Shown: piece after piece, positions 8,986 through 15,833 of the stretch
Layout of the letters: every line of letters begins with the position of its first letter
Numbering within the stretch: the first letter of the stretch is position 1
Source of the DNA: Bacteroidales bacterium UBA1756
GTDB lineage: Bacteria; Bacteroidota; Bacteroidia; Bacteroidales; WCHB1-69
Assembly: GCA_002314795.1 (NCBI GenBank)
Contig: DCHI01000074.1
Coordinates: 1-22,413 of the forward strand
Length of the DNA stretch: 22,413 bases
Direction: 5' to 3'
Translations under genes and position numbers: made by a program
Notes under the pieces: model-generated
The model's database searches: none
What the model saw: the letters and a program-made list of their open reading frames with translations, nothing else
Told to the model about the DNA's origin: nothing

Positions 8986-9837
8986 ATGGAAGGAGAAAAA
9001 TTCACTCAAGAAGGTTTGAACCTGCTTCAAGGATTTAAAGACTTTTGTACCAACGTCATTTTTGAAAACATTCCCCGCATTATCATCGCCCTTATCATTT
9101 TATTCGTGGGGTGGAAGCTCATCAAGGTTCTGACTAATTTTCTCCACAAGATTTTTACAAAGAAAAACATTGACAACTCCCTTCAGTCATTTTTACACTC
9201 TTTAATTAGCATCGCACTGAAAACCTTGCTGGTCATCACGGTGGCCGATATGATTGGCATCCAGATGACCTCCTTCATCGCCATTCTCGGTGCGGCTGGA
9301 TTGGCTGTCGGTATGGCTTTGCAGGGAACACTCCAAAACTTTGCAGGTGGTGTTATCATCCTGATTTTGAAACCTTACCGTGTTGGTGATTTTATTGACC
9401 AGGGCGGCGTTAGCGGAACGGTTACCGAAATTCAGATTTTCAATACGGTTCTTACTACATTGGATAACAAAGTTATCATCGTTCCGAATACGCAGCTGGC
9501 TACCAACACGTTGGTAAATTATACCCGTAGTGGCAAACGCAGAGTGGACATTCCTGTTGGAATTGCATACGGTGCCAATATTGACGAGGCGCGCCGCGTG
9601 CTTTTGGAATATGCACAAACGATTGAAACGATATACAAAGAGGGTGCAGAAGCCCCCGTCGTTGTCTGTACAGGTCTTGGAGCCAGCTCCGTTGACCTTG
9701 AGCTGCGTGTTTGGTCAGACTCGGCTTTGTATGCGGCCAATCACTCGAAACTTACGCAAGGTGTCTATGAAACGTTGGGTGCTCACAACATTGACATACC
9801 TTTCAACCAATTGCAAGTTCACATCAATAAAGATTAA
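8986..9837 (+). CDS. mscS: Small-conductance mechanosensitive channel (MscS family)
   Basis: Inner-membrane channel that releases solutes when membrane tension rises after osmotic downshock. The 283-aa length equals E. coli MscS (286 aa). TM1 is about 27-48, TM2 about 66-85, and the pore helix TM3 about 95-125 has the glycine/alanine-rich AAGLAVGMALQGTLQNFAGG. This is followed by KPYRVGDFI, the usual entry into the cytoplasmic beta domain. The C-terminal alpha/beta vestibule (about 180-283) is complete. It lies 11 nt upstream of pfk, and a shared transcript is likely though no functional link is obvious. Confidence 0.95.
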   Translation: MEGEKFTQEGLNLLQGFKDFCTNVIFENIPRIIIALIILFVGWKLIKVLTNFLHKIFTKKNIDNSLQSFLHSLISIALKTLLVITVADMIGIQMTSFIAILGAAGLAVGMALQGTLQNFAGGVIILILKPYRVGDFIDQGGVSGTVTEIQIFNTVLTTLDNKVIIVPNTQLATNTLVNYTRSGKRRVDIPVGIAYGANIDEARRVLLEYAQTIETIYKEGAEAPVVVCTGLGASSVDLELRVWSDSALYAANHSKLTQGVYETLGAHNIDIPFNQLQVHINKD

Positions 9838-9848
9838 AAGATAAAACG

Positions 9849-10949
9849 ATGGCAAAGAAAATATTGGTGGCCACAGGAGGTGGCGACTGCCCCGGACTGA
9901 ATGCTGTGATTCGCGGCATTGTAAAACGTGCCTCGCAAGAACCCGGCTGGGAAGTCTGGGGATGCGTAGAATCATTCAACGGACTTTTAAAAGACGAAAT
10001 CAATATCCGCCGGCTGACGGAAACGGATGTCGCGGGCATTCACGTAAAAGGTGGAACCATCATCAAAACCACCAACAAAGGAGGCCCATTCCATTTTCCC
10101 GTCCGTCAAGAAGACGGCAGTTGGGTGATGGAAGACCGTTCCGCCCTGATGAAAAAACGGTTTGACGAACTTGGTTTCGATGCCATCATCAACATCGGCG
10201 GGGACGGCTCTCAGCGCATTTCCCTCGATTTGGCGAAGATGGGATTTAACGTCGTCGGTGTGCCGAAAACCATTGACAACGACTTGTCCTCCACCGATTT
10301 CACTTTCGGTTTTCAGACGGCAGTGGAGATTGCAACCGAGGCGTTTGACAAATTGGTGACGACGGCCTCCAGCCACAGCCGCGTTTTCATTATGGAAGTG
10401 ATGGGGCGTGATGCCGGTTGGATTGCCCTCAACACGGCCATCGCTGGTGGTTCCGAAGTGTGTATCATTCCGGAAATTCCGTACGACCCACGCATTATAG
10501 CACAAAAAATAGAGACTCGCTACCACGGAGATTTCGGCTTTTGCAACATCGTGATTGCCGAAGGAGCAAAGGCCTTGGACGGCAAAGTGACCGGCGTAGC
10601 ACCTACCGCCGCCGGCGACCAACACATCAAGTTGGGCGGAGTAGGCGAAAAGCTCAAGGCGGAACTGCAATCGCTTGGTGTGGAACACGACATCCGCGTT
10701 ACCGTACTCGGACATTTGCAACGTGGGGGCACGCCCGTCGCGTACGACCGCGTGTTAGCTACCGAATTTGGTGTGCGCGCTGTGGAACTCATTAAAGAGG
10801 AAAAATACGGCAATCTCGTCGTTTACAATCACCCCAAAATCACCTATGTTTCGTTGGAAAAAGCGCTCGAAGAACCCAACTTCGTCAAGCCGGCCACCAG
10901 CGACCTCGTCCGCACGGCGCGCGGCGTCGGAATCTCTTTCGGGGACTAA
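9849..10949 (+). CDS. pfkA: 6-phosphofructokinase (hybrid Gly/Lys signature)
   Basis: Phosphorylates fructose 6-phosphate to the 1,6-bisphosphate in glycolysis. The 366-aa protein has the nucleotide-loop GGGDCPGLN (10-18), GGDGS (117-121), PKTIDND (139-145) with the catalytic Asp143, MGRDAGW (185-191) and LGHLQRGGTP near 280. Two residues predict the phosphoryl donor in this family. Gly120 (equivalent to E. coli Gly104) is the ATP type, whereas Lys140 (equivalent to E. coli Gly124) is the pyrophosphate or long-PFK type. The combination occurs in ATP-dependent enzymes of trypanosomes and plants, so ATP is the more likely donor, but PPi cannot be excluded by sequence alone. It is longer than E. 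coli PfkA (320 aa), with an insertion after residue 75. It is second in a unit with mscS. Confidence 0.9.
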   Translation: MAKKILVATGGGDCPGLNAVIRGIVKRASQEPGWEVWGCVESFNGLLKDEINIRRLTETDVAGIHVKGGTIIKTTNKGGPFHFPVRQEDGSWVMEDRSALMKKRFDELGFDAIINIGGDGSQRISLDLAKMGFNVVGVPKTIDNDLSSTDFTFGFQTAVEIATEAFDKLVTTASSHSRVFIMEVMGRDAGWIALNTAIAGGSEVCIIPEIPYDPRIIAQKIETRYHGDFGFCNIVIAEGAKALDGKVTGVAPTAAGDQHIKLGGVGEKLKAELQSLGVEHDIRVTVLGHLQRGGTPVAYDRVLATEFGVRAVELIKEEKYGNLVVYNHPKITYVSLEKALEEPNFVKPATSDLVRTARGVGISFGD

Positions 10950-10980
10950 CATTCTCACCTCCTCTCCCTTAAAATCCTAA

Positions 10981-11025
10981 CCTTAAAAACTTTATAACCT
11001 TTACAAACCTTATAAACAAAATAAC
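10981..11025. repeat. Degenerate 9-bp A/T-rich repeat array upstream of dnaX
   Basis: Five 9-nt units can be aligned end to end: CCTTAAAAA, CTTTATAAC, CTTTACAAA, CCTTATAAA, CAAAATAAC. They are the complement of the units found after manC and the MerR gene (type GTTTATAAA). Less regular related bases precede them from about 10967. The array fills most of the 80-nt gap between pfk and dnaX and ends 4 nt before the dnaX start. No GTAG palindrome accompanies it here. Confidence 0.55.
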
Positions 11026-11029
11026 CCAA

Positions 11030-12181
11030 ATGGACAACTTTATTGTATCAGCCCGCAAATACCGTCCCTCGACTTTTCGGTCGGTAGTAGGGCAGGAACA
11101 TATCACCTCGACCCTCAAGAATGCCATCAAGAGCGGACAAGTGGCGCAGGCATTCTTGTTTTGCGGACCTCGCGGCGTCGGTAAGACTACCTGTGCCCGT
11201 ATCTTTGCCAAGGCACTCAACTGCGACCACCCGACGGAAGATTTCGAACCGTGCAACGAGTGCGATTCCTGCAAGGCATTCAACAACTCGGCCTCTTTCA
11301 ATGTGTATGAGTTGGATGCGGCTTCCAATAATTCGGTTGAAGACATCCGTGCCTTGGTTGACCAAGTCCGCATTGCTCCCGTCGGTGCCAAATTCAAGGT
11401 GTATATCATCGATGAGGTTCATATGCTGTCGTCTTCCGCTTTCAACGCTTTTCTGAAAACGCTGGAAGAGCCCCCCGCGTATGCAAAGTTTATCCTTGCC
11501 ACCACCGAAAAACACAAGATTATTCCCACAATCTTGTCCCGTTGTCAAGTTTATGACTTCAAACGAATCAAGGAGATGGACATCGTTAGCCATCTTCAAT
11601 ATGTGGCAAAAAATGAAAACGTCAACGCGGAAGAAGAAGCCCTCCGCATTGTAGCGACAAAGGCCGACGGCGCTCTCCGTGACGCCCTCTCCATTTTTGA
11701 CCAGTTGGTCAGTTTCTCCGGAAAAAACGTCACCTACCAGTCCGCCATCGAAAATCTCAACGTATTGGATGTGGACAACTATTTCAAAATGGTGGACGCA
11801 CTTTACAGTGAAGATTCTACAAAGCCCATCCTTCTTTTTGATGAAATCCTTTCCAAAGGTTTTGATGGACAGAACTTTATTTCTGGATTGGCCTCCCACT
11901 TCCGCAACCTGTTGATGGCGCAAAACTCCGCAACGGTAATGTTGTTGGAAACCTCTGATGCTATCAAGGAAAAATATGCACAACAGGCTCGTCTTGTTGA
12001 CAAAAACTTGATGCTCAGGTCGTTGGATTTGACAAACAACTGTGATTTCAACTACAAAAATTCCAACAACAAGCGTCTTGCCGTAGAAATCTGTTTGATG
12101 CAAATCAATGCGAATTACGTCTTTGTCAAGCAGCGGGCGGGTGCGCCGCAAGCCCCAGTGAGGCAATCACGGGAGTGCTGA
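11030..12181 (+). CDS. dnaX: DNA polymerase III gamma/tau subunit, clamp-loader part
   Basis: AAA+ subunit of the clamp loader that opens the beta clamp and loads it on primed DNA. The 383-aa frame holds Walker A GPRGVGKT (46-53), the zinc site Cys65/Cys75/Cys78/Cys81, Walker B IIDEVHML (126-133), sensor 1 LATTE (156-160), the arginine-finger motif SRC (170-172) and sensor 2 GALRDALS (214-221). The collar domain III follows to about 360. The frame ends with TGA at 12179-12181 inside a proline/alanine-rich linker (GAPQAPVRQ). That is the boundary between gamma and the tau-only domains in other bacteria. The tau-like remainder continues in the +1 frame (see 12198-12833). Joined, they would give 600 aa, a normal Bacteroidetes DnaX length. 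Confidence 0.93.
   Translation: MDNFIVSARKYRPSTFRSVVGQEHITSTLKNAIKSGQVAQAFLFCGPRGVGKTTCARIFAKALNCDHPTEDFEPCNECDSCKAFNNSASFNVYELDAASNNSVEDIRALVDQVRIAPVGAKFKVYIIDEVHMLSSSAFNAFLKTLEEPPAYAKFILATTEKHKIIPTILSRCQVYDFKRIKEMDIVSHLQYVAKNENVNAEEEALRIVATKADGALRDALSIFDQLVSFSGKNVTYQSAIENLNVLDVDNYFKMVDALYSEDSTKPILLFDEILSKGFDGQNFISGLASHFRNLLMAQNSATVMLLETSDAIKEKYAQQARLVDKNLMLRSLDLTNNCDFNYKNSNNKRLAVEICLMQINANYVFVKQRAGAPQAPVRQSREC
12162..12181 (+). other. Frame junction in dnaX (recoding site, mutation or one-base error)
   Basis: The clamp-loader frame ends at TGA 12179-12181. The downstream tau frame is open only from 12162, because a TGA at 12159-12161 closes it further up. Any shift that joins them must therefore occur within these 20 bases and must be +1 (or -2). 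The local sequence has GGGAG directly followed by TGC and the TGA. A purine-rich stretch ahead of a slow stop recalls prfB +1 frameshifting, but the spacing differs. One extra G in the GGG run (12171-12173) would explain it equally well. There is no A AAA AAG slippery heptamer as in E. coli dnaX. Confidence 0.5.
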
Positions 12182-12197
12182 AAATCCAAGTCCACAG

Positions 12198-12833
12198 GTG
12201 CAGGAGATGGTGTTGAACACCACGCCCGCACCTTCCACGATGAGCTTCGTCCCCCCGACGAACGTGGTGAAACGAGGCCCATCCATCAAAGACCTGATTA
12301 ACGACCCGGTGCCGTCGGCTCCTGCGCCACAGCCCCAGTCATCAACACAGAATATTGAAAAACAAGAAGTTAATGTTGCTCCGGCGGAAGTTCCTAAAGA
12401 GCCGGTGCAGGTGGAACAAGAGTCCGTTCCTGTTCCCGAGCCCGCTGACAATAACGTTCCTAAGGTGCCGGACGAAGATCCGGAGGCGTTCCAACCCTTC
12501 TGGGAAAAGCTTTGTGATGAACTTTTTGCCGAAATTCCGACACTTCACGAACCGCTCAAGCATTACCATCCTACCCGAAAAGAGAATGTTTTCACAATTG
12601 TGGTCAAAAATGACATTCAGGAACAGGAGATAAATAGAAGAAATCTTCAAGTATTAAATTATCTAAAAGAGAAATTGGATCCAACGATTGAAGAACTCCA
12701 AATTGTGGTCGATGCTGAAATGGAGCTCAAGAAATTTATCTTGGACGACAATGATAAGATCAATGCCTTGAGGGAGCAAAATCCTGATTTGGCGGACTTT
12801 ATGAGAACACTCAATTTACGCGTTAAAAACTGA
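12198..12833 (+). CDS. dnaX: DnaX C-terminal (tau-specific) part in the +1 frame
   Basis: 211 aa counted from a GTG at 12198; the frame is open from 12162. The first 100 residues are a low-complexity Pro/Ala/Val/Glu linker (for example PSAPAPQPQSS and EVPKEPVQVEQESVPVPEPA). The last 100 form a compact domain beginning PEAFQPFWEKLCDELFAEIP and ending NPDLADFMRTLNLRVKN, which has the look of the C-terminal domain of Bacteroidetes DnaX. Known role of this region in other bacteria: contact with polymerase alpha and DnaB. There is no Shine-Dalgarno before the GTG and no independent promoter, so separate translation is doubtful. Frameshift fusion with the upstream frame, or a broken gene, is more likely. 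It ends 1 nt before the next start codon. Confidence 0.75.
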   Translation: MQEMVLNTTPAPSTMSFVPPTNVVKRGPSIKDLINDPVPSAPAPQPQSSTQNIEKQEVNVAPAEVPKEPVQVEQESVPVPEPADNNVPKVPDEDPEAFQPFWEKLCDELFAEIPTLHEPLKHYHPTRKENVFTIVVKNDIQEQEINRRNLQVLNYLKEKLDPTIEELQIVVDAEMELKKFILDDNDKINALREQNPDLADFMRTLNLRVKN

Positions 12834-12834
12834 T

Positions 12835-13635
12835 ATGAGAAAAGAAGCGCTCTATTTCCTGCTTTTATTGCTAACCGCTCCGTTTCTTGGAATGGCGCAA
12901 GACAATGTGGAAGAGATTTCCAACGAAATCGTTGTCAATGGAAAATATTCCGGAGAGAATTTGTACGTACTGAATCCGTCCGTCAACAACGAGTTCAGTG
13001 TGCAAAACGTCACCGTGAACGGTAAAGAATACGCATTCACGCACAACACCAACGCCTTTGAAATATCGTTGGCTAACTTTACCAAAGACGATTACGTCGT
13101 TGTGCAAATTTCGTATGCGCCGGGAACCGTTCCTCAAGTCATCAATGCAACAAGTTTGGTAAAAGAATCCGAGTTTTCCCTTCCTTCATTCATCTATAAT
13201 AAAAGGACAAAACTCATTGCTTGGAATGTAAAAGAGATGAATGCGTCGTGTTCGTACCAATTGGAGCAGATGCTGTACGGAAAATGGGTTATGGTGAAAG
13301 ATTTGGGAACTCCTGACGAGATGATTTCCGACACCTACCTTCCGACTTTGCTTTCCGGAATGAATCTGTTCAGAATCAAGCAAGTAGATGGAAACGGAAA
13401 CACACTTTCATCGCCCATTGTAAAATTAAAAAGCCCCAATCGAAAAATTTTACTCGTAACCGAAAAAGTGAAGGACTACATCGAATTTACCGGAGTCACC
13501 CATTACGAACTTTACGATGCCAACGGTTTTTTCATCAAGCGCGGAACGGCGCAAAAAGTAAATGTAACCGACCTGAAAAAAGGAGATTACTGGATTAACT
13601 TTGACGGCAAGGAGACGATGGTAACCAAGAAATAA
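12835..13635 (+). CDS. Secreted protein with a T9SS-like C-terminal domain, function unknown
   Basis: 266 aa with a signal peptide (1-22, MRKEALYFLLLLLTAPFLGMAQ). The middle is beta-rich with no motif I recognise. The last 60 residues resemble a short T9SS sorting domain: YELYDANGFFIKRGTAQKVNVTDLKKGDYWINF followed by a basic end (TMVTKK). The sandwich pattern of structure-name, polar turn, then LKKGxYxI is characteristic. The usual YPNP motif at the start of the domain is absent, so true T9SS export is uncertain. The start codon comes 1 nt after the dnaX tau-frame stop, and the MerR-type gene follows after 5 nt, so the three are probably co-transcribed. Confidence 0.75.
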   Translation: MRKEALYFLLLLLTAPFLGMAQDNVEEISNEIVVNGKYSGENLYVLNPSVNNEFSVQNVTVNGKEYAFTHNTNAFEISLANFTKDDYVVVQISYAPGTVPQVINATSLVKESEFSLPSFIYNKRTKLIAWNVKEMNASCSYQLEQMLYGKWVMVKDLGTPDEMISDTYLPTLLSGMNLFRIKQVDGNGNTLSSPIVKLKSPNRKILLVTEKVKDYIEFTGVTHYELYDANGFFIKRGTAQKVNVTDLKKGDYWINFDGKETMVTKK

Positions 13636-13640
13636 CGATT

Positions 13641-13961
13641 ATGGAATTAGAAAAGGCCTACTACACAATCAACGAAGTTGCCGAGATGTTCAATGTGAAT
13701 GCCTCCCTGTTAAGGTATTGGGAGAAGGAATTCTCGCAAATCAAGCCCTACAAAAACAAAAAAGGCGACCGGCGTTTCACTCCGAAAGACATTGAAACCA
13801 TCCGTACGATTTATTTTTTAACAAAAGAAAAAGGATATACCCTTCAAGGTGCGAAAGACGCGCTCAAAAAGGGTGCGAAGGCAGAAAGTTCTCCGTATGA
13901 GGTCATCGACAGATTGGAAAAACTAAAATCCCGTCTGCTGGATCTGTGTGAAAAGTTATAA
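13641..13961 (+). CDS. Small MerR-family DNA-binding regulator
   Basis: 106 aa, essentially one winged-helix MerR domain (about 7-75). It shows YTINEVAEMFNVNASLLRYWEKEF (helix-turn-helix), then KKGDRRFTPKDIETIRTIYFLTKEKGYTLQGAKDALK. A short C-terminal helix (VIDRLEKLKSRLLDLCEKL) would form the dimer coiled coil. There is no ligand domain and no N-terminal metal cysteines, so it is not a classical metal or drug sensor. Such short MerR proteins are widespread in Bacteroidetes, but the target is unknown. It is the last gene of the dnaX cluster. Confidence 0.88.
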   Translation: MELEKAYYTINEVAEMFNVNASLLRYWEKEFSQIKPYKNKKGDRRFTPKDIETIRTIYFLTKEKGYTLQGAKDALKKGAKAESSPYEVIDRLEKLKSRLLDLCEKL

Positions 13962-14038
13962 ATTAACGTTCAGTGTGGCTTTTTGAAAAGTGAAGAATAA
14001 AATTCTTTTTCAGTTAAATGGCAAATATGTTTTAATCG

Positions 14039-14046
14039 TATCTTTG
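14039..14046 (+). promoter_or_regulatory. -7 element for the aminotransferase gene
   Basis: TATCTTTG matches TAnnTTTG and is followed by the GCCGCC context seen at other promoters here. It lies 46 nt before the ATG at 14093. No clear -33 TTG is visible. Confidence 0.6.
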
Positions 14047-14092
14047 CCGCCGTTTTTTTAGAACACTTAAATATAAATAATCATAATTAATT

Positions 14093-15292
14093 ATGCCGAA
14101 AATTTCAACCAAAGGGCAAAATATGCCCTCATCTCCTATCAGAAAACTCGTTCCTTTTTCTGATGAAGCAAAAAAAAGAGGCGTACACGTTTACCACCTC
14201 AACATTGGTCAACCTGACATCGAGACTCCCGAATGTGCCCGCAAGGCCGTCAAGGAATTCGACCAGAAGGTCATCGCTTACAGCCACTCCGCAGGGAACC
14301 TCTCCTGCCGTGAAAAATTGGTCCAATACTACAAAAGTGTCAACATTGACATCACTGCCGACGAAATTATTATGACCACCGGCGGTTCCGAAGGTATTCT
14401 TTTCGCTTTCAACAGCTGCTTGGACTACGGCGACGAAGTCATCATTCCCGAGCCGTTCTATGCAAACTACAATGGTTTTGCTATGACTTGCGGCGTTACC
14501 GTAAAACCCATTATGTCAACCATTGACAATGGTTTCGCACTCCCGTCCATCGAGGAATTTGAAAAAATCATCACCCCGAAGACCAAAGCCATTATGATTT
14601 GCAACCCGAACAATCCGACGGGTTATCTTTATTCCAAAGAAGAAATCTTGAAATTGGCTGAAATCGTAAAGAAACACGACCTTTTCTTGTTCGCAGACGA
14701 AGTTTACCGTGAATTCTGCTATGATGGCGTCAAACATTTTTCTGTTATGGAAGTTCCGGAAATCGCTCAGAATGTCGTTTTGTTAGACTCTGTCTCCAAA
14801 CGTTACAGTGCTTGCGGTGTCCGTATCGGTGCCTTCATCACTCACAACAAGGAAGTGTATGCAACCGCAATGAAATTCGCACAGGCCCGTCTGAGCCCGC
14901 CAACTTACGGACAGGTTCTTACCGAAGCCGCTGTTGACACCCCGAAGGAATATTTTGATGCTGTCATCAACGATTACGTAGCACGCCGCAACACCATCGT
15001 CAACGCCATCAATGCGATGCCCGGTTGCTTGTGCCCGAATCCGAAAGGTGCATTCTACGCCGTTGCCAAACTTCCTATCGACAACTCTGACCGCTTCTGC
15101 CGTTGGTTGTTGGAAGAATTCAACTACAATGGCGAAACCGTGATGCTGGCTCCCGCTACCGGTTTCTATTCCACCAAGGGAAAAGGAACGAACGAAGTCC
15201 GTATCAGCTACTGCTTGAAGGTTGAGGATTTGAAAAAAGCAATGACTTGCCTTGCTGAAGCATTGAAGGTTTATCCTGGAAAAGCCGAATAA
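14093..15292 (+). CDS. Class I/II PLP-dependent aminotransferase (aspartate aminotransferase type)
   Basis: 399-aa fold-type I aminotransferase. Visible active-site features are GGSEG (97-101), which binds the PLP phosphate; NPNNPTG (171-177) with Asn174; ADEVY (201-205) with Asp202 and Tyr205; SVSKRYSACGVRIG (233-246) with the Schiff-base Lys236; and the substrate-carboxylate Arg in NEVRISY near 371. This subgroup usually uses aspartate or aromatic amino acids with 2-oxoglutarate, and sequence alone does not settle the substrate. It is a single gene with its own promoter and a strong terminator. Codon use is regular and rich in GC-ending codons, suggesting good expression (inference). Confidence 0.92.
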   Translation: MPKISTKGQNMPSSPIRKLVPFSDEAKKRGVHVYHLNIGQPDIETPECARKAVKEFDQKVIAYSHSAGNLSCREKLVQYYKSVNIDITADEIIMTTGGSEGILFAFNSCLDYGDEVIIPEPFYANYNGFAMTCGVTVKPIMSTIDNGFALPSIEEFEKIITPKTKAIMICNPNNPTGYLYSKEEILKLAEIVKKHDLFLFADEVYREFCYDGVKHFSVMEVPEIAQNVVLLDSVSKRYSACGVRIGAFITHNKEVYATAMKFAQARLSPPTYGQVLTEAAVDTPKEYFDAVINDYVARRNTIVNAINAMPGCLCPNPKGAFYAVAKLPIDNSDRFCRWLLEEFNYNGETVMLAPATGFYSTKGKGTNEVRISYCLKVEDLKKAMTCLAEALKVYPGKAE

Positions 15293-15307
15293 TCTCGGAT
15301 TTTATAA

Positions 15308-15345
15308 ATGAAAAGAGCGGGTGATTTCTCATCCGCTCTTTTCAT
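15308..15345 (+). terminator. Strong intrinsic terminator of the aminotransferase gene
   Basis: The arms ATGAAAAGAGCGG and CCGCTCTTTTCAT pair perfectly for 13 bp. The inner GTGA/TCAT adds 4 pairs (one G-U), leaving a TTTC tetraloop. The descending arm and the following ATTTTC are T-rich. It begins 15 nt after the stop at 15292. Because both arms are A/T-rich outside the core it could work in both directions for the convergent genes. Confidence 0.85.
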
Positions 15346-15720
15346 TTTCATCCATCCTCACATATATATATACGGAATCATCCTTTTTGATCTTGTAAAT
15401 CCCGACTCCGATTGCGCGGCAAAATTCTACCTGCATCGTAGCAGCGGTGTAGCGTGCCGCGCTTTGGCAGACGCATACTTTATACCCCGCATTGCGCCCA
15501 AGGACTTGTACGGGGTTGCTGATGTGCTGTCCCTTCGGAACTGGCTGCGGATTTTGTGGTCACGACCATCATTCCACCGAACTACACCCACTCTTGCTTT
15601 CTCTCCTTTCTCAAGTCCCAGTTCCACGTCTCAAGTCCGCTATCGTCATCGTGTCGGGATAGGTCGGCGTTTCCGCTCCCCTTGTGTCAGGTTGGTGATT
15701 TCTATGCGTGGCAGTTGCAC
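15346..15720. other. Unexplained non-coding stretch between convergent genes
   Basis: After a short AT microsatellite (about 15360-15372) comes roughly 330 nt that is more GC-rich than other gaps in this window. No frame on either strand has a credible protein: the longest are under 140 codons, start inside the terminator or lack recognisable content. A 10-bp direct repeat TCTCAAGTCC occurs at 15607-15616 and 15627-15636. An ACCCCG/CGGGGT pair could close a stem near 15485-15520. It may be a decayed gene, a non-coding RNA or part of a dispersed intergenic repeat that continues into the hairpin and array at 15721-15833. Confidence 0.4.
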
Positions 15721-15749
15721 GTAGGTACGTCTCCCCGTGACGCGCCTAC
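15721..15749 (-). repeat. GTAG-headed palindrome (REP-like)
   Basis: Arms GTAGG and CCTAC, a 2x2 internal loop, then CGTC/GACG, and a 7-nt loop make an imperfect hairpin. On the minus strand it also reads GTAGG at its 5' end. REP elements mobilised by RAYT transposases characteristically carry a GTAG head next to a palindrome. Read on the minus strand it lies 12 nt beyond the 9-bp array that follows the MerR gene, the same order as seen after manC. Confidence 0.5.
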
Positions 15750-15761
15750 TGACAAATGATA

Positions 15762-15833
15762 TTTACAAACTTTAAGAACTTTACAAACTTTAAGAACTTT
15801 ATAAACTTTAAGAACTTTACAAACTTTCCAACC
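15762..15833 (-). repeat. 9-bp tandem array running into the 3' end of the MerR gene
   Basis: Seven full units on the plus strand alternate TTTACAAAC, TTTAAGAAC, TTTACAAAC, TTTAAGAAC, TTTATAAAC, TTTAAGAAC, TTTACAAAC, then a degenerate TTTCCAACC. The period is exactly 9 bp. The last two units cover the stop codon and the final codons of the regulator gene. On the minus strand the array opens GGTTGGAAAGTTTGTAAAG, identical to the first bases after the manC stop (20537-20555). Confidence 0.8.

Noticed and set aside
11048..12166. 372-codon minus-strand frame opposite dnaX
   Set aside because: It is a shadow of dnaX codon structure; the plus-strand frame has all AAA+ motifs, while the antisense protein has none.
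12150..12200. E. coli-type -1 slippery site in dnaX
   Set aside because: No A AAA AAG-like heptamer is present, and the frame relation requires +1 (or -2), not -1.
15308..15724. 138-codon plus-strand open frame
   Set aside because: It begins with the ATG of the terminator arm, has no recognisable domain and a composition unlike neighbouring proteins.
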